Shown here piece after piece: positions 1 to 8,835 of a stretch of DNA of 56,209 nt. The translations under genes and the position numbers were made by a program. Under the pieces are notes generated by a model. That model did no database searches and was not told the DNA's origin. It saw only the letters and a list, made by a program, of their open reading frames with translations. Every line of letters starts with the position of its first letter. The stretch's first letter is position 1. Source of the stretch: Acinetobacter boissieri (GTDB taxonomy: Bacteria > Pseudomonadota > Gammaproteobacteria > Pseudomonadales > Moraxellaceae); the NCBI RefSeq assembly GCF_900096955.1, contig NZ_FMYL01000014.1, positions 1 to 56,209 on the forward strand. The letters are read 5' to 3'.

Positions 1-58
1 CTGATTCGTCATCAGTAAGCTAGGTCGGCCATTCTACTCCGTTTCCAAAGTTTGTCAA
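1..58 (-). promoter_or_regulatory. probable rRNA operon promoter and start of leader, pointing left
   Basis: On the minus strand a TTGACA (53-58), a 16-bp spacer and TAGAAT (31-36) form a near-consensus sigma-70 promoter. It is followed by a GC-rich discriminator (GGCCGACC, 23-30), as is typical of stringently controlled rRNA P1 promoters. The first transcribed bases (1-20) are an exact reverse-complement copy of 56115-56134, which sits in a leader resembling 16S rRNA leaders. The rRNA genes themselves are outside the window, so the identity is an inference from promoter quality plus the shared leader. Confidence 0.6.
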
Positions 59-466
59 ATGCTTTTTGAAAGTTTTTTTCACCACCCAACTAAACATCCC
101 TAACCAATCAATTCAAGACCTAAATCCTAAACCAATCAACTAAGCCATTGTTTATCAAGAAGTTTCTCTCAACAGCACCGCCGATGGATACGCATTATAG
201 ATCAATAATCTCCTAACACAATACCTTTCTTTAATTATCTCATTCAGATGCTCGGTTTTTGTACTTAATCAATATAAATGTCTAATTAATCGCCTATCTA
301 ATCCTTTTTATTGCTTTTTATCACCCTAAATCGTTTATTTACTTTTACTACTATTGATTTTTTTATGTTTGTCCACATCTTGTAGTGAAGCCTATTTATA
401 TACTTTTATAGCTTTCATACCATTTTTACAGCTTTTATCTGTTGAAATGGCGTGTGAGGACTAAAC
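59..466. other. AT-rich intergenic region between rRNA promoter and grpE
   Basis: About 400 bases without a supportable gene. The part next to the left-pointing promoter (59-110) has T-runs that could act as an UP element. The part before grpE must hold its promoter, but I could not pick a convincing -10/-35 pair or heat-shock promoter there. Confidence 0.4.
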
Positions 467-499
467 GTGTTTGAGAAAATGTTTAAACGGAGATCATCA

Positions 500-1042
500 A
501 TGACCAACGAGCAAAAAGATCTAGCTCAAGAAAAGACTGACTTAGATGCAGAACAAACCCAAGCGAACGAGCAAAATGAGGCATCTACAGTAAGCGTTGA
601 TGAATTACAAGCGCAACTGTCTAAACTAGAAGATGCTTTGAAACTTGAAAAAGCGCGTGCTGCGAATGCGATGTATGAAGCTGAAAAAGTAAAAGAAAGA
701 TTAGAACGTGAAGCAGATACTGCAAAGAAATTTGCTTTAGAAAAGTTTGCAAAAAGTTTGCTTGAACCTGTAGATAATTTGGAACGTGCAATTTTAGCTA
801 CTGGCAATGAAGAAAGTCCTTTATTAGAGGGTGTTCAATTGACGTTAAAGTCATTGCTCAGTGCTTTGGAGAAACAAGGTATTGTGGCTGTAGATACAAA
901 CAACGGTTTTAATGCTGATTTTCACCAAGCTGTAGGTATTGCACCAGAAACTCAAGCCGGCGAAATTGGTAATGTATTGCAAAAAGGCTACACGCTAGCA
1001 GGCCGTTTGTTACGCCCTGCGATGGTTACAGTCGGTCAATAG
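500..1042 (+). CDS. grpE: GrpE nucleotide exchange factor (Hsp70 cochaperone)
   Basis: GrpE releases ADP from DnaK and so drives its folding cycle in the cytoplasm. The protein (180 aa from this start) has a charged, Gln/Glu-rich N-terminus, a long helical coiled-coil segment (about residues 30-90), and the C-terminal beta-domain signature around FHQAVGIAP and [15 protein letters not shown] chose ATG 500 because a GGAGA lies 6 bases upstream and MTNEQ-type starts are usual in the genus. In-frame GTG 467 and ATG 479 are alternatives. dnaK follows after a 116-bp gap with its own promoter. Assignment is secure; only the start is uncertain. Confidence 0.95.
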   Translation: MTNEQKDLAQEKTDLDAEQTQANEQNEASTVSVDELQAQLSKLEDALKLEKARAANAMYEAEKVKERLEREADTAKKFALEKFAKSLLEPVDNLERAILATGNEESPLLEGVQLTLKSLLSALEKQGIVAVDTNNGFNADFHQAVGIAPETQAGEIGNVLQKGYTLAGRLLRPAMVTVGQ

Positions 1043-1083
1043 GCTATTTTTTGAGTCAATCTGCAATTTTTTTGAAAAAAATA

Positions 1084-1111
1084 CTTGAAAATTTTAGATT
1101 GACTCTCATAT
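1084..1111 (+). promoter_or_regulatory. sigma-32-type heat-shock promoter of dnaK
   Basis: CTTGAAA (1084-1090) matches the RpoH -35 consensus exactly. After 13 bases comes TCTCATAT (1104-1111), which agrees with the CCCCATNT -10 element at five of seven defined positions. The spacing is in the normal 11-16 range and the site is just upstream of dnaK, a classical RpoH target. The -10 overlaps one arm of a 10-bp inverted repeat (1053-1062 / 1096-1105). Confidence 0.65.
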
Positions 1112-1158
1112 CGAATAATAACTGAAAAATATTGTAGAAAAATTGAGGAATTTATCAA

Positions 1159-3099
1159 ATGGCTAAAATCATTGGTATTGATTTAGGTACAACGAACTCT
1201 TGTGTTGCTGTTCTTGAAGGCGACAAAGTTAAAGTAATTGATAACGCTGAAGGTGCACGTACAACGCCATCTATTATTGCATATAAAGATGCTGAAATTT
1301 TAGTAGGTCAAAGTGCAAAACGCCAAGCTGTAACGAACCCTAAAAACACGTTATTTGCAATTAAGCGATTGATTGGTCGTCGTTATGAAGATGCTGCTGT
1401 GCAAAAAGATATTGGTCTTGTGCCATATAAAATTGTAAAAGCAGATAATGGTGATGCTTGGGTTGATGTCAACGACAAAAAACTTGCGCCACAACAAGTT
1501 TCTGCTGAAATCTTGAAAAAGATGAAAAAAACTGCAGAAGATTATTTAGGCGAAACAGTAACTGAAGCTGTGATTACTGTTCCTGCTTACTTTAACGATG
1601 CACAGCGTCAAGCAACGAAAGATGCTGGTCGTATTGCTGGTCTTGATGTTAAACGTATTATTAACGAACCAACAGCTGCTGCGCTTGCTTTTGGTATGGA
1701 CAAAAAAGAAGGCGATCGTAAAATTGCTGTTTACGATTTAGGTGGTGGTACATTTGACGTATCTATTATCGAAATTGCTGATCTTGATGGCGACCAACAA
1801 ATTGAAGTGTTATCAACTAATGGTGATACATTCTTAGGTGGTGAAGATTTTGATAATGCATTGATTGATTATTTGGTTGAAGAATTTAAGAAAGACCAAA
1901 ACGTTAACCTAAAAAGCGATCCTTTAGCATTACAACGTTTAAAAGAAGCCGCTGAGAAAGCAAAAATTGAGCTTTCTTCATCTAACGGTACTGAAATCAA
2001 CTTGCCATATATTACTGCTGATGCAACTGGCCCGAAACATTTAGTAATTAATGTATCTCGTGCGAAGTTAGAAGCATTGGTTGGCGATCTTGTTCAACGT
2101 ACCTTAGAGCCTTGTCGTGTTGCGTTGAAAGACGCTGGTTTATCAAACAGTGATATTTCTGATGTGATCTTGGTTGGTGGTCAAACACGTATGCCATTGG
2201 TACAGCAAAAAGTGCAAGAGTTCTTTGGTAAAGAGCCACGTAAAGATGTGAACCCAGATGAAGCTGTTGCAATGGGTGCAGCAATTCAAGGTGCTGTTCT
2301 TTCTGGTGACAAAACTGATGTATTGCTTTTAGACGTAACTCCACTTACCTTAGGTATTGAAACCATGGGTGGTGTGTTGACTGCAATTATTGAGAAAAAC
2401 ACAACGATTCCTGCGAAGAAATCTCAAGTGTTCTCTACAGCAGCAGACAACCAACCTGCAGTAGATATCTCGGTTTATCAAGGTGAGCGTAAAATGGCTC
2501 AGCAAAATAAACTGTTAGGCAACTTCCAGTTGGGTGATATTCCACCTGCACCACGTGGTGTACCACAAATTGAAGTGTCTTTTGATATTAATGCTGATGG
2601 TATTTTGAAAGTATCTGCTAAAGACAAGAGCACAGGTAAAGAGCAGTCAATTCAAATTAAAGCAAACTCTGGTTTGTCTGATGCTGAAATTGAAGCAATG
2701 ATTCAAGATGCTGAAGCGAATGCTGAAGAAGATCGTAAGTTTGAAGAACTTGCTAAGTCACGTAACGAGGCTGATGCTTTAATCGCAAGTGCGAATAAAG
2801 CAGTGAAAGACTTAGGCGAACAAGTGACTGAAGACGAAAAAACTGCAGTCTCTACAGCGGTAAGCGAACTTGAAGCTGTGACTAAAGAAAATGATGTTGA
2901 AGATATTAAGGCGAAAACTGAAAGCCTACAAAATATCATTATGCCTATCACACAGCGTGCTTATGAGCAATCACAAGGTCAAGGTGGTGCACAAGGTTTT
3001 GATCCTAATGCATTTAACCAAGATGCTGGTCAGCAGAAGAAAGCTGATGATGGCGTTGTAGATGCAGAGTTTAAAGAAGTGAAAGACGATAAGAAGTAA
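1159..3099 (+). CDS. dnaK: Hsp70 chaperone DnaK
   Basis: ATP-dependent cytoplasmic chaperone that binds exposed hydrophobic segments and works with GrpE and DnaJ (dnaJ is not adjacent here). The 646 residues are the family's usual length. The actin-like ATPase domain opens with [14 protein letters not shown], carries the phosphate-2 motif [12 protein letters not shown] near residue 195, and [11 protein letters not shown] near 170. The interdomain linker [16 protein letters not shown] is at about 390, followed by the substrate domain, a helical lid, and an acidic tail ([12 protein letters not shown]) of the kind seen in proteobacterial DnaK. A GAGGA ribosome site precedes the ATG, and a strong terminator follows. 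Confidence 0.99.
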   Translation: MAKIIGIDLGTTNSCVAVLEGDKVKVIDNAEGARTTPSIIAYKDAEILVGQSAKRQAVTNPKNTLFAIKRLIGRRYEDAAVQKDIGLVPYKIVKADNGDAWVDVNDKKLAPQQVSAEILKKMKKTAEDYLGETVTEAVITVPAYFNDAQRQATKDAGRIAGLDVKRIINEPTAAALAFGMDKKEGDRKIAVYDLGGGTFDVSIIEIADLDGDQQIEVLSTNGDTFLGGEDFDNALIDYLVEEFKKDQNVNLKSDPLALQRLKEAAEKAKIELSSSNGTEINLPYITADATGPKHLVINVSRAKLEALVGDLVQRTLEPCRVALKDAGLSNSDISDVILVGGQTRMPLVQQKVQEFFGKEPRKDVNPDEAVAMGAAIQGAVLSGDKTDVLLLDVTPLTLGIETMGGVLTAIIEKNTTIPAKKSQVFSTAADNQPAVDISVYQGERKMAQQNKLLGNFQLGDIPPAPRGVPQIEVSFDINADGILKVSAKDKSTGKEQSIQIKANSGLSDAEIEAMIQDAEANAEEDRKFEELAKSRNEADALIASANKAVKDLGEQVTEDEKTAVSTAVSELEAVTKENDVEDIKAKTESLQNIIMPITQRAYEQSQGQGGAQGFDPNAFNQDAGQQKKADDGVVDAEFKEVKDDKK

Positions 3100-3125
3100 T
3101 TTCTGATTACTCTAAGTCTTTAAAG

Positions 3126-3167
3126 ACACCTCATGAACCAGTTGATTTGGTTTCATGGGGTGTTTTT
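3126..3167 (+). terminator. intrinsic terminator of dnaK
   Basis: ACACCTCATGAACC pairs with GGTTTCATGGGGTGT across a short loop and is followed directly by a run of seven T. Confidence 0.85.
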
Positions 3168-3229
3168 TTATGTACTAAAATTTTAAAGTTAAACTCATAA
3201 TAATATATAAATATATACGTGAGCTAAGT

Positions 3230-3760
3230 ATGCCTCCTTTATCTTTGCAGAGCTTTGCTAAAATTGTTTATGTGATTAAAATTTTATTATGTGCAATTTT
3301 GATTACTGTTCTTTCAATTTGTTTTAATCAAGATCAAGTATCACATTTGTTTTTATGGGGATCTTTGACTGCTTTTTTGAGTATTCAGGCAGATATTAAC
3401 CGTAAAGTGAATTTTAGTCAGGTTATAGGTAATTTAATTGGTTCAAGTATTGGGGTATGTATTTGGTTATTAATTTCTCATTTTTCAAAACAACACAGTT
3501 ATATCAATATTGAATATTGGTTACTTATATTAGGTATTGTGTTGACCACAACAACATGTATTTTATTAAAGCATGCTGAATATTGTGGCATTGCATTATC
3601 TGGGCTGTTAATTGTTACTGTGTACGATGTCACTCATAACACTTTTGAAGGAGCACTATGGCGAATTTTATTTTGTGTTGTGGGTTGTCTTGTTGCATAT
3701 ATCACTGATGCTGTAGTGCGTTATTTTATACCACATTTAAAAAATGGGCTGTATAAATAA
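3230..3760 (+). CDS. small FUSC-like integral membrane protein
   Basis: Inner-membrane protein of 176 aa with four to five hydrophobic helices (about residues 12-30, 40-55, 65-85, 98-115 and 118-165) and a basic C-terminus. The spacing of short helices, the SLTAFLSIQAD segment and the RILFCVVGCLVAYITD segment resemble half of the FUSC (fusaric acid resistance / aromatic acid exporter) membrane module, but the protein is far shorter than full exporters. Substrate and role are unknown. It is a single-gene unit between two hairpins. The resemblance is by eye only. Confidence 0.55.
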   Translation: MPPLSLQSFAKIVYVIKILLCAILITVLSICFNQDQVSHLFLWGSLTAFLSIQADINRKVNFSQVIGNLIGSSIGVCIWLLISHFSKQHSYINIEYWLLILGIVLTTTTCILLKHAEYCGIALSGLLIVTVYDVTHNTFEGALWRILFCVVGCLVAYITDAVVRYFIPHLKNGLYK

Positions 3761-3761
3761 A

Positions 3762-3795
3762 CAAACCTCTTTATTGTTAAAATAAAGAGGTTTGT
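3762..3795. terminator. perfect inverted repeat, terminator-like
   Basis: CAAACCTCTTTATT and AATAAAGAGGTTTG form a perfect stem with a 5-6 base loop just after the FUSC-like gene. The T-run expected of a strong intrinsic terminator is lacking on either strand, so function is likely but not certain. Confidence 0.55.
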
Positions 3796-3985
3796 TGCCC
3801 ACCCTCTGATTGTGTATTATTATTTTTTATTTATTCTTGTTGGGCGAGATCATCATATGCAATTATTTGTTTATAGTATGTAATCCATAGCTTACAACAG
3901 TACAACAATTAACCAAACATAAAACAAATAATTGATTTCTATAATATTTATTTTTAAATTTTTAAGAAATATTTAATGTGAGATT

Positions 3986-4405
3986 ATGATGACAATTGAT
4001 CTAGAACGTAAAATTATTTATGTTGCTGCTGCAATTATTGTTGATGCGAAACAACGTATTTTGCTTGTACGGAAGAAAAATACAGCATTTTTTATGCAGG
4101 TAGGTGGCAAAATTGAGCCTAATGAATCAGCCCAAGCTGCACTAAAACGAGAAATTGCCGAAGAAATTCAAGTTACATCGGAAATTATTAGTGATCTAGG
4201 CATAATACAGACCCAAGCAGCCAATGAAGCAGGCTTTTCACTACAGGCACACCTGTTTGAAGTGAATATTTTAGGAACACCTAAGCCAAGTGCCGAGATT
4301 GCTGAAATGTTATGGCTAGATTTAACCCAAAGTATTTCAGTGCCTCTCGCTCCACTCACCAGAGATTTTGTGATTCCACGAGTTCAACAAGTGCAGTCTC
4401 AATAA
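3986..4405 (+). CDS. Nudix hydrolase
   Basis: Predicted to hydrolyse a nucleoside diphosphate linked to another moiety, using divalent metal. The 139-residue protein is a single Nudix domain. The Nudix box begins at the Gly of VGGKIEPNES and reads G-x5-E-x7-REIAEEIQV, so all catalytic acidic residues (REIAEE) are present, but the usual Gly near the box end is Gln. N-terminal strands (IIYVAAAIIVDAKQRILLVRKK) fit the fold. Substrate cannot be told from sequence. Start could be ATG 3986 or 3989. The gene stands alone, with no partner in an operon. Confidence 0.85.
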   Translation: MMTIDLERKIIYVAAAIIVDAKQRILLVRKKNTAFFMQVGGKIEPNESAQAALKREIAEEIQVTSEIISDLGIIQTQAANEAGFSLQAHLFEVNILGTPKPSAEIAEMLWLDLTQSISVPLAPLTRDFVIPRVQQVQSQ

Positions 4406-4495
4406 TCTTGTATATTTATGTGATTTTAACTTTTACAAAAAGATGAAAGTTTGTTATTGATAGTAGATGCTGAGCTATTTTAAAGGAGCCCTATC

Positions 4496-4861
4496 GTGAG
4501 CTTTTATCATATTATTCTTGAGTTAAATGACCACATTAGTAGCCTTGAAGAAAGTCGTGATCTTGAAATTTTTAATATTGAAGATATTACGCCATACATT
4601 CACTCAATGTTTCTACCCTATATGAATCAGCAAATGATTGAACTAGAAGATGAAAATATTTTATATGCAGATATCTTACACTTTGAAGTGCAACATACCA
4701 GTATGCCAATTGAGTTTTTAGTTGAGGAAGAACAAAAAGAACTTCCCAGTGATACTGAAGTCACGATTTCTGCAAAAGAGATTTTTAATGATCATGATTT
4801 AAGCAAAAATGTGACTGCAGTAATTTTTGATTTATTACATGCAGTGAAAATAGAACACTAA
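4496..4861 (+). CDS. acidic hypothetical protein
   Basis: I do not recognise a family. The 121-residue protein is strongly acidic, with many Glu and Asp, no signal peptide, no membrane segment and no cysteines, so a small cytoplasmic protein is likely. The GTG start is supported by an AAGGAGC ribosome site seven or so bases upstream. It is flanked by an unrelated Nudix gene on the same strand and a convergent transglycosylase gene 24 bases downstream. Function unknown. Confidence 0.7.
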   Translation: MSFYHIILELNDHISSLEESRDLEIFNIEDITPYIHSMFLPYMNQQMIELEDENILYADILHFEVQHTSMPIEFLVEEEQKELPSDTEVTISAKEIFNDHDLSKNVTAVIFDLLHAVKIEH

Positions 4862-4885
4862 AAAATCAGCGCTATCATACGGCAC

Positions 4886-6157
4886 TTAGTTTGTATTCAT
4901 CATTTGATGGGCTTGCTGTTTTCGAATTGCGCTTAGAAATACTTGCCCTGCTCTACCTGTGGGACTCAGACCCATTTTTATTTGCTCTTGTTGAATAGCT
5001 TGTTTCGTTTTATCACCAATTAACCCGTCTGCCTGACCAATATCATAGCCTTTAGCCAATAAATCATTTTGAATTTCTCTACGCTCTGCACGTGATGTCC
5101 CTGCATCATCTGTTGGCCACGGCGTTTGAATAGATGCTTTGCCACTTAAACGATCTGAAAGATAAGCAATTGCGAGTGCATAGCTTTCTGCAGCATTGTA
5201 GCCATAAATTGCATCAAAGTTTTTAAAGACAAGAAACTTTGGCCCTTTTTCACCTGCAGGCATAAATAGCCCTGCGGGCGTTGTCATTGTAAGCTGGCCT
5301 TGCAATAGTGAGCTACCATCTATACGTTGTAACCCTTGTGCAATCCAATCAGATAAAGGTTTCTTATTACGGCGACTTTGTCCTGTCAGATTAACATTGC
5401 TTGGGACTGAAACTTCAAAGCCCCAAGGCATACCCGTTTGCCAACCTGCAGATTTTAAGAAGTTTGCAGTAGATGCTAAAGCATCATCTGTATTCGATAC
5501 TAAATCTCTACGTCCATCACCATCAAAATCAACAGCCAGTCTTTCATAGGTTGAAGGCATAAATTGAGTATGACCAAATGCACCTGCCCAAGAACCTTTT
5601 AACTGAGACTCTGTCACATCGCCTCGCTGTAAAATACGTAAAGCAGCAAAAAACTCTGTACGGAAATAACTTTGTCTACGGCCATTACAACTGAGCGTGC
5701 CAAGTGATTGTAATAATGGGTACTTTCCTGAAATATCTCCAAAATTACTTTCCACTCCCCAAACAGCAACCACTGTTTCAGCAGGTACACCATATACTTC
5801 TGAAACACGGCGTAATACATTTTGATATTGGTTTAATTTTTGCTGTCCTGCCTCAATACGTTCTGCATCTACAAGGCCAGATAAATAGTCCCAAATGGGT
5901 GTTGAAAACTCAGGTTGATAATTGAGTTTGTCTAACACACTGTAATCTGGTGTTAAATTTTTAGTGTATTGATCATATGTTTCAGTATAAATTCCTGAAC
6001 GTATTGCTGCTGGTTTAAGATCAGCCAAACACGCATTAAATGTCGCATCAGGCAATACAGAAGTCACATTATTGTTATTCATCGTATCTGTGGCATGGGC
6101 AACTGCACTAGAAATTATAAAGATACTAAGACTTAATAGAGTGAGTTTCTTTTTCAT
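4886..6157 (-). CDS. periplasmic lytic murein transglycosylase, MltB family
   Basis: Cleaves the MurNAc-GlcNAc bond of peptidoglycan to form 1,6-anhydro ends. From ATG 6157 the protein has 423 aa with a clear signal peptide (MKKKLTLLSLSIFIISSAVAHA), no lipobox, an SLT_2 domain (about 40-330) with the catalytic Glu136 in VWGVESNFG and the motif GAFGHTQFMPSTY, and a C-terminal peptidoglycan-binding domain (about 355-415) containing DIGQADGLIGDKTKQAI. An upstream in-frame extension to 6217 would bury the signal peptide and was rejected. Released anhydro-sugars would feed the recycling enzymes AnmK and Mpl also in this window. Confidence 0.92.
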   Translation of the reverse strand: MKKKLTLLSLSIFIISSAVAHATDTMNNNNVTSVLPDATFNACLADLKPAAIRSGIYTETYDQYTKNLTPDYSVLDKLNYQPEFSTPIWDYLSGLVDAERIEAGQQKLNQYQNVLRRVSEVYGVPAETVVAVWGVESNFGDISGKYPLLQSLGTLSCNGRRQSYFRTEFFAALRILQRGDVTESQLKGSWAGAFGHTQFMPSTYERLAVDFDGDGRRDLVSNTDDALASTANFLKSAGWQTGMPWGFEVSVPSNVNLTGQSRRNKKPLSDWIAQGLQRIDGSSLLQGQLTMTTPAGLFMPAGEKGPKFLVFKNFDAIYGYNAAESYALAIAYLSDRLSGKASIQTPWPTDDAGTSRAERREIQNDLLAKGYDIGQADGLIGDKTKQAIQQEQIKMGLSPTGRAGQVFLSAIRKQQAHQMMNTN

Positions 6158-6255
6158 TGTACAGAACCTCGTTTTAAATTCAAAAATATAGACTAGCATT
6201 ATTTTTTTACTTGTCATGTAGATAATAGTAATTATAAATTTAAATAAAAAAAGAC

Positions 6256-6285
6256 TAATCCACAGCTTTTATTTTTTTATCCACA
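6256..6285 (+). promoter_or_regulatory. pair of DnaA-box-like sites
   Basis: TTATCCACA (6277-6285) is an exact DnaA box and TAATCCACA (6256-6264) differs at one base. They lie between the divergently placed transglycosylase upstream region and the purK terminator. Confidence 0.5.
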
Positions 6286-6310
6286 GTTTTTCACACAGAC
6301 TTTTGCACAA

Positions 6311-6340
6311 AAAAAGCGATGAATAAAATCATCGCTTTTT
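6311..6340. terminator. bidirectional terminator after purK
   Basis: AAAAAGCGATGA and TCATCGCTTTTT form a perfect 12-bp stem with a 6-base loop. It ends in T-runs in both directions and lies 17 bases beyond the purK stop codon. Confidence 0.85.
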
Positions 6341-6356
6341 CTAAATTTAAACCAAA

Positions 6357-7475
6357 TTACCAAGACATATCTGTGGTCAAAGATAAGGGCTCTGGTAAAA
6401 TTTTTGCTAATGCATGACACAAAGCAGGTAGTTCACGATCATCTATTGGCATCAGTGTAATATGGCCTAATTTTCGGCCTTCTCGCTCCGACTTATTATA
6501 TAAATGTAAGTGAGCACCCTTAAGCGAAAGAACATCTGCCGTGTTTGGATGTTTACCAATAATATTGACCATAACGGTCGGTCTTATGACTTCAGTAGAA
6601 CCCAAAGGTAAACCAGCAACTGCACGAATATGATTTTCAAACTGCGAACAAACTGCACCTTCAATAGACCAGTGGCCTGAATTATGGACTCTTGGTGCCA
6701 TTTCATTGGCATACAAACCATCGTCAGTCACAAACAATTCTAAAGTTAGCACACCAACATAATTTAAATGTTGTAGTAACGTTGAAATGTATTGTTCAGC
6801 AGTAGGTTGTAATGTCTTACTATTCGGTGCAGGTACAATAGAGTGGGACAAAATTCCTTGATGATGGTGATTCTCTGCCAAAGGCCACGTTTTTACATCA
6901 CCATTTTGGCCACGCACAGCAATAATAGACACTTCTCTTGAAAAATGTACAAAGCTTTCTGCGATCAGGGGTTTGGCATGGCCAAGATCAGCCCAAGCCT
7001 TCGCAATATCTTCTACTGTACGTAAAACAAACTGTCCTTTACCATCATAACCACCAGTTGCTGTTTTCAGTACAATCGGTAAACCTAAGCTTTCTACTGC
7101 TTGATGAAGATCGTCACGTGAATTCACAGCAATAAATGGAGCAACAGGGATTTCTAACTGTTTAAACAAGTTTTTTTCAAGTAAGCGATTTTGTGCGATG
7201 GCTAAAGCTTGACGCGATGGATGTATATTTTTGCTTTGTATCAGTTCATCGACTTGTTCCAAAGGTGTATTTTCAAACTCTAAACTAAACACGTCTGCAT
7301 TTTCAATAAAAGCATTAAGTTCTTGTTTATCTGGTGAAAAGACTGGACCAAGTGCAGCTGATGGGCACGCCGTGTTAGTTTCAAAAAAAATACACTGAAT
7401 ATTTAGTGGCAAAGCAGCTTGTGCCATCATACGACCTAATTGGCCACCACCAAAGATACCAATGGTTTTGTCCAT
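6357..7475 (-). CDS. purK: N5-carboxyaminoimidazole ribonucleotide synthase
   Basis: ATP-grasp enzyme that carboxylates aminoimidazole ribonucleotide on N5, feeding PurE in de novo purine synthesis. The 372 residues start with a glycine-rich N-terminus (IGIFGGGQLGRMM). ATP-grasp features include LPIVLKTATGGYDGKGQ near 135-150, and the metal-binding region is LFVTDDGLYANEMAPRVHNSGHW near 245-270. purE lies 12 bases upstream on the same strand, so the two form an operon in the order purE-purK. Length and motifs are normal. Confidence 0.97.
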   Translation of the reverse strand: MDKTIGIFGGGQLGRMMAQAALPLNIQCIFFETNTACPSAALGPVFSPDKQELNAFIENADVFSLEFENTPLEQVDELIQSKNIHPSRQALAIAQNRLLEKNLFKQLEIPVAPFIAVNSRDDLHQAVESLGLPIVLKTATGGYDGKGQFVLRTVEDIAKAWADLGHAKPLIAESFVHFSREVSIIAVRGQNGDVKTWPLAENHHHQGILSHSIVPAPNSKTLQPTAEQYISTLLQHLNYVGVLTLELFVTDDGLYANEMAPRVHNSGHWSIEGAVCSQFENHIRAVAGLPLGSTEVIRPTVMVNIIGKHPNTADVLSLKGAHLHLYNKSEREGRKLGHITLMPIDDRELPALCHALAKILPEPLSLTTDMSW

Positions 7476-7487
7476 AGCGAATGCCTC

Positions 7488-8000
7488 TTATACTTGTCCT
7501 GGAATATTTTTACTTGCCACTTTTTCTGTTTGTGCAGCACGAAAATCAGCTACATTTTTAGCAATATTAGCATCATGTAAACCCAAAATCTGTGCAGCCA
7601 TAATGGCAGCGTTGGTTGCTCCCGCAGGACCGATGGCCAACGTACCTACGGCAATACCTGCAGGCATTTGTACAATTGAAAGTAGAGAGTCTACACCGTT
7701 CAAAATAGACGATTTCACAGGCACACCCAGTACAGGTAAATCAGTTTTTGCGGCACACATGCCTGGTAAATGAGCTGCCCCACCTGCACCTGCAATAATG
7801 ACTTGAATACCACGAGATCGTGCAGTTTCAGCATATTCAAACAAACGATCTGGTGTTCTGTGTGCAGAAACTACCTCTGCTTCAAAGGGTACACCCAGTT
7901 GTTTTAGCATGTTAGCAGTGTGTTCTAGGGTTGCCCAATCTGACTGAGAACCCATAATAATTCCAACTAAAGGTGTAGCTTCTGCTGCAACAGTGTTCAT
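7488..8000 (-). CDS. purE: N5-carboxyaminoimidazole ribonucleotide mutase, class I PurE
   Basis: Moves the carboxyl group from N5 to C4 of the imidazole ring in purine synthesis, acting as a cytoplasmic octamer. The 170-aa protein shows [14 protein letters not shown] (phosphate-binding loop), [12 protein letters not shown] (active-site His), and [25 protein letters not shown]. These are class I PurE signatures, and PurK next door agrees with a class I enzyme. First gene of the purEK operon. The upstream 260 bases contain no operator I recognise. Confidence 0.97.
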   Translation of the reverse strand: MNTVAAEATPLVGIIMGSQSDWATLEHTANMLKQLGVPFEAEVVSAHRTPDRLFEYAETARSRGIQVIIAGAGGAAHLPGMCAAKTDLPVLGVPVKSSILNGVDSLLSIVQMPAGIAVGTLAIGPAGATNAAIMAAQILGLHDANIAKNVADFRAAQTEKVASKNIPGQV

Positions 8001-8260
8001 GTGTTATTCCAAAGCGCAAGTAAAGAAATAGTATGCGAGTTATTATAGCCTGTTTTTAAGCCTTGCCCAAAACTTCTTATTATCTGTTTACTTGTTATAT
8101 TTGAATAATCATTTACATTGATTACAGGGAAAATAATTACGATATACTTAATAGCCAGTCTTATAAATACTGATTGATTCGATAAAGACTTTAAGCTATG
8201 CCTTTTACAATGTATTTATATCTGCTTTATACATGAAATTAATTCTTTTGGAGCAATCTA

Positions 8261-8638
8261 TTGAATTTTAGTCATTTAAGAATAGCTCGGCCAGTCAGTG
8301 ATCTGAATAAAAGCTGTAAAATGTATTGTTTAGCTTTTGGCCTCTAGATCATTGCCCAATTCAAAGATCATCATGGATTTAATGGCATCATGCTTGGAAA
8401 AGAGGGTTTAAATTGGCATTTAGAGTTGACCCAATGTTCAAGTCACCCTATTTCCCCACAACATACTGTTGATGACCTATTGGTTTTTTATATTCCCTCT
8501 AAATCTGATTGGATAGATAGCTGTGAGCAAGTCAGAATCTCTGGATTTACACAAGTTTCATCGTTTAATCCCTATTAGGATTTAAAAGGATGTACTTTTA
8601 TAGATCAAGATGGCTACCGAAGTGTGCTTCAACATTAA
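8261..8638 (+). pseudogene. VOC (glyoxalase-fold) family gene broken by two amber codons
   Basis: One continuous 125-codon frame starts at TTG 8261 (GGAG 8 bases upstream) and ends at TAA 8636. It reads LNFSHLRIARPVSDLNKSC at the N-terminus and DLKGCTFIDQDGYRSVLQH at the C-terminus, a typical vicinal-oxygen-chelate protein of the small glyoxalase-like type. Codons 29 (8345-8347) and 106 (8576-8578) are TAG. There is no frameshift. The middle of the frame, from ATG 8390 to the second TAG, still reads as a 62-residue open frame but cannot make the full fold. Probably a recently inactivated gene; a metal-dependent isomerase, lyase or dioxygenase function cannot be specified. Confidence 0.75.
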
Positions 8639-8713
8639 ACATGGGGCACTAAATAAATAGCTAATTTATGCCTATGACTCGAACGTGATCATTAACAGTG
8701 ATCTATTCATTCA

Positions 8714-8743
8714 ACTGTGTATAACTACGTAGTTATACACAGT
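8714..8743. repeat. 30-bp perfect palindrome
   Basis: ACTGTGTATAACTAC (8714-8728) is followed without a gap by its exact reverse complement (8729-8743). It sits between the broken VOC gene and a cluster of DnaA-box-like sites. Confidence 0.9.
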
Positions 8744-8754
8744 ACGACTCAGAC

Positions 8755-8806
8755 TTATCCACAACATGTGGTATGTTATTCACAATATAATCCACAGTTA
8801 TCCACA
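8755..8806 (+). promoter_or_regulatory. cluster of four DnaA-box-like sites
   Basis: Within 52 bases, all on the plus strand: exact TTATCCACA at 8755-8763 and 8798-8806, and single-mismatch forms TTATTCACA (8776-8784) and TAATCCACA (8788-8796). They lie in the gap downstream of the nucleotidase gene, 14.5 kb from oriC. Confidence 0.65.
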
Positions 8807-8835
8807 ATATATGGGATTATGCTAGAAATATAATA

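Noticed and set aside
2549..2562. CACCACGTGGTG palindrome in dnaK considered as parS.
   Set aside because: The arms CACC/GGTG do not match parS GTTC/GAAC, and the sequence encodes a conserved part of DnaK.
8001..8260. Searched for a PurR-type operator and tRNA genes upstream of purE.
   Set aside because: No palindrome of the PurR type and no cloverleaf pattern found.
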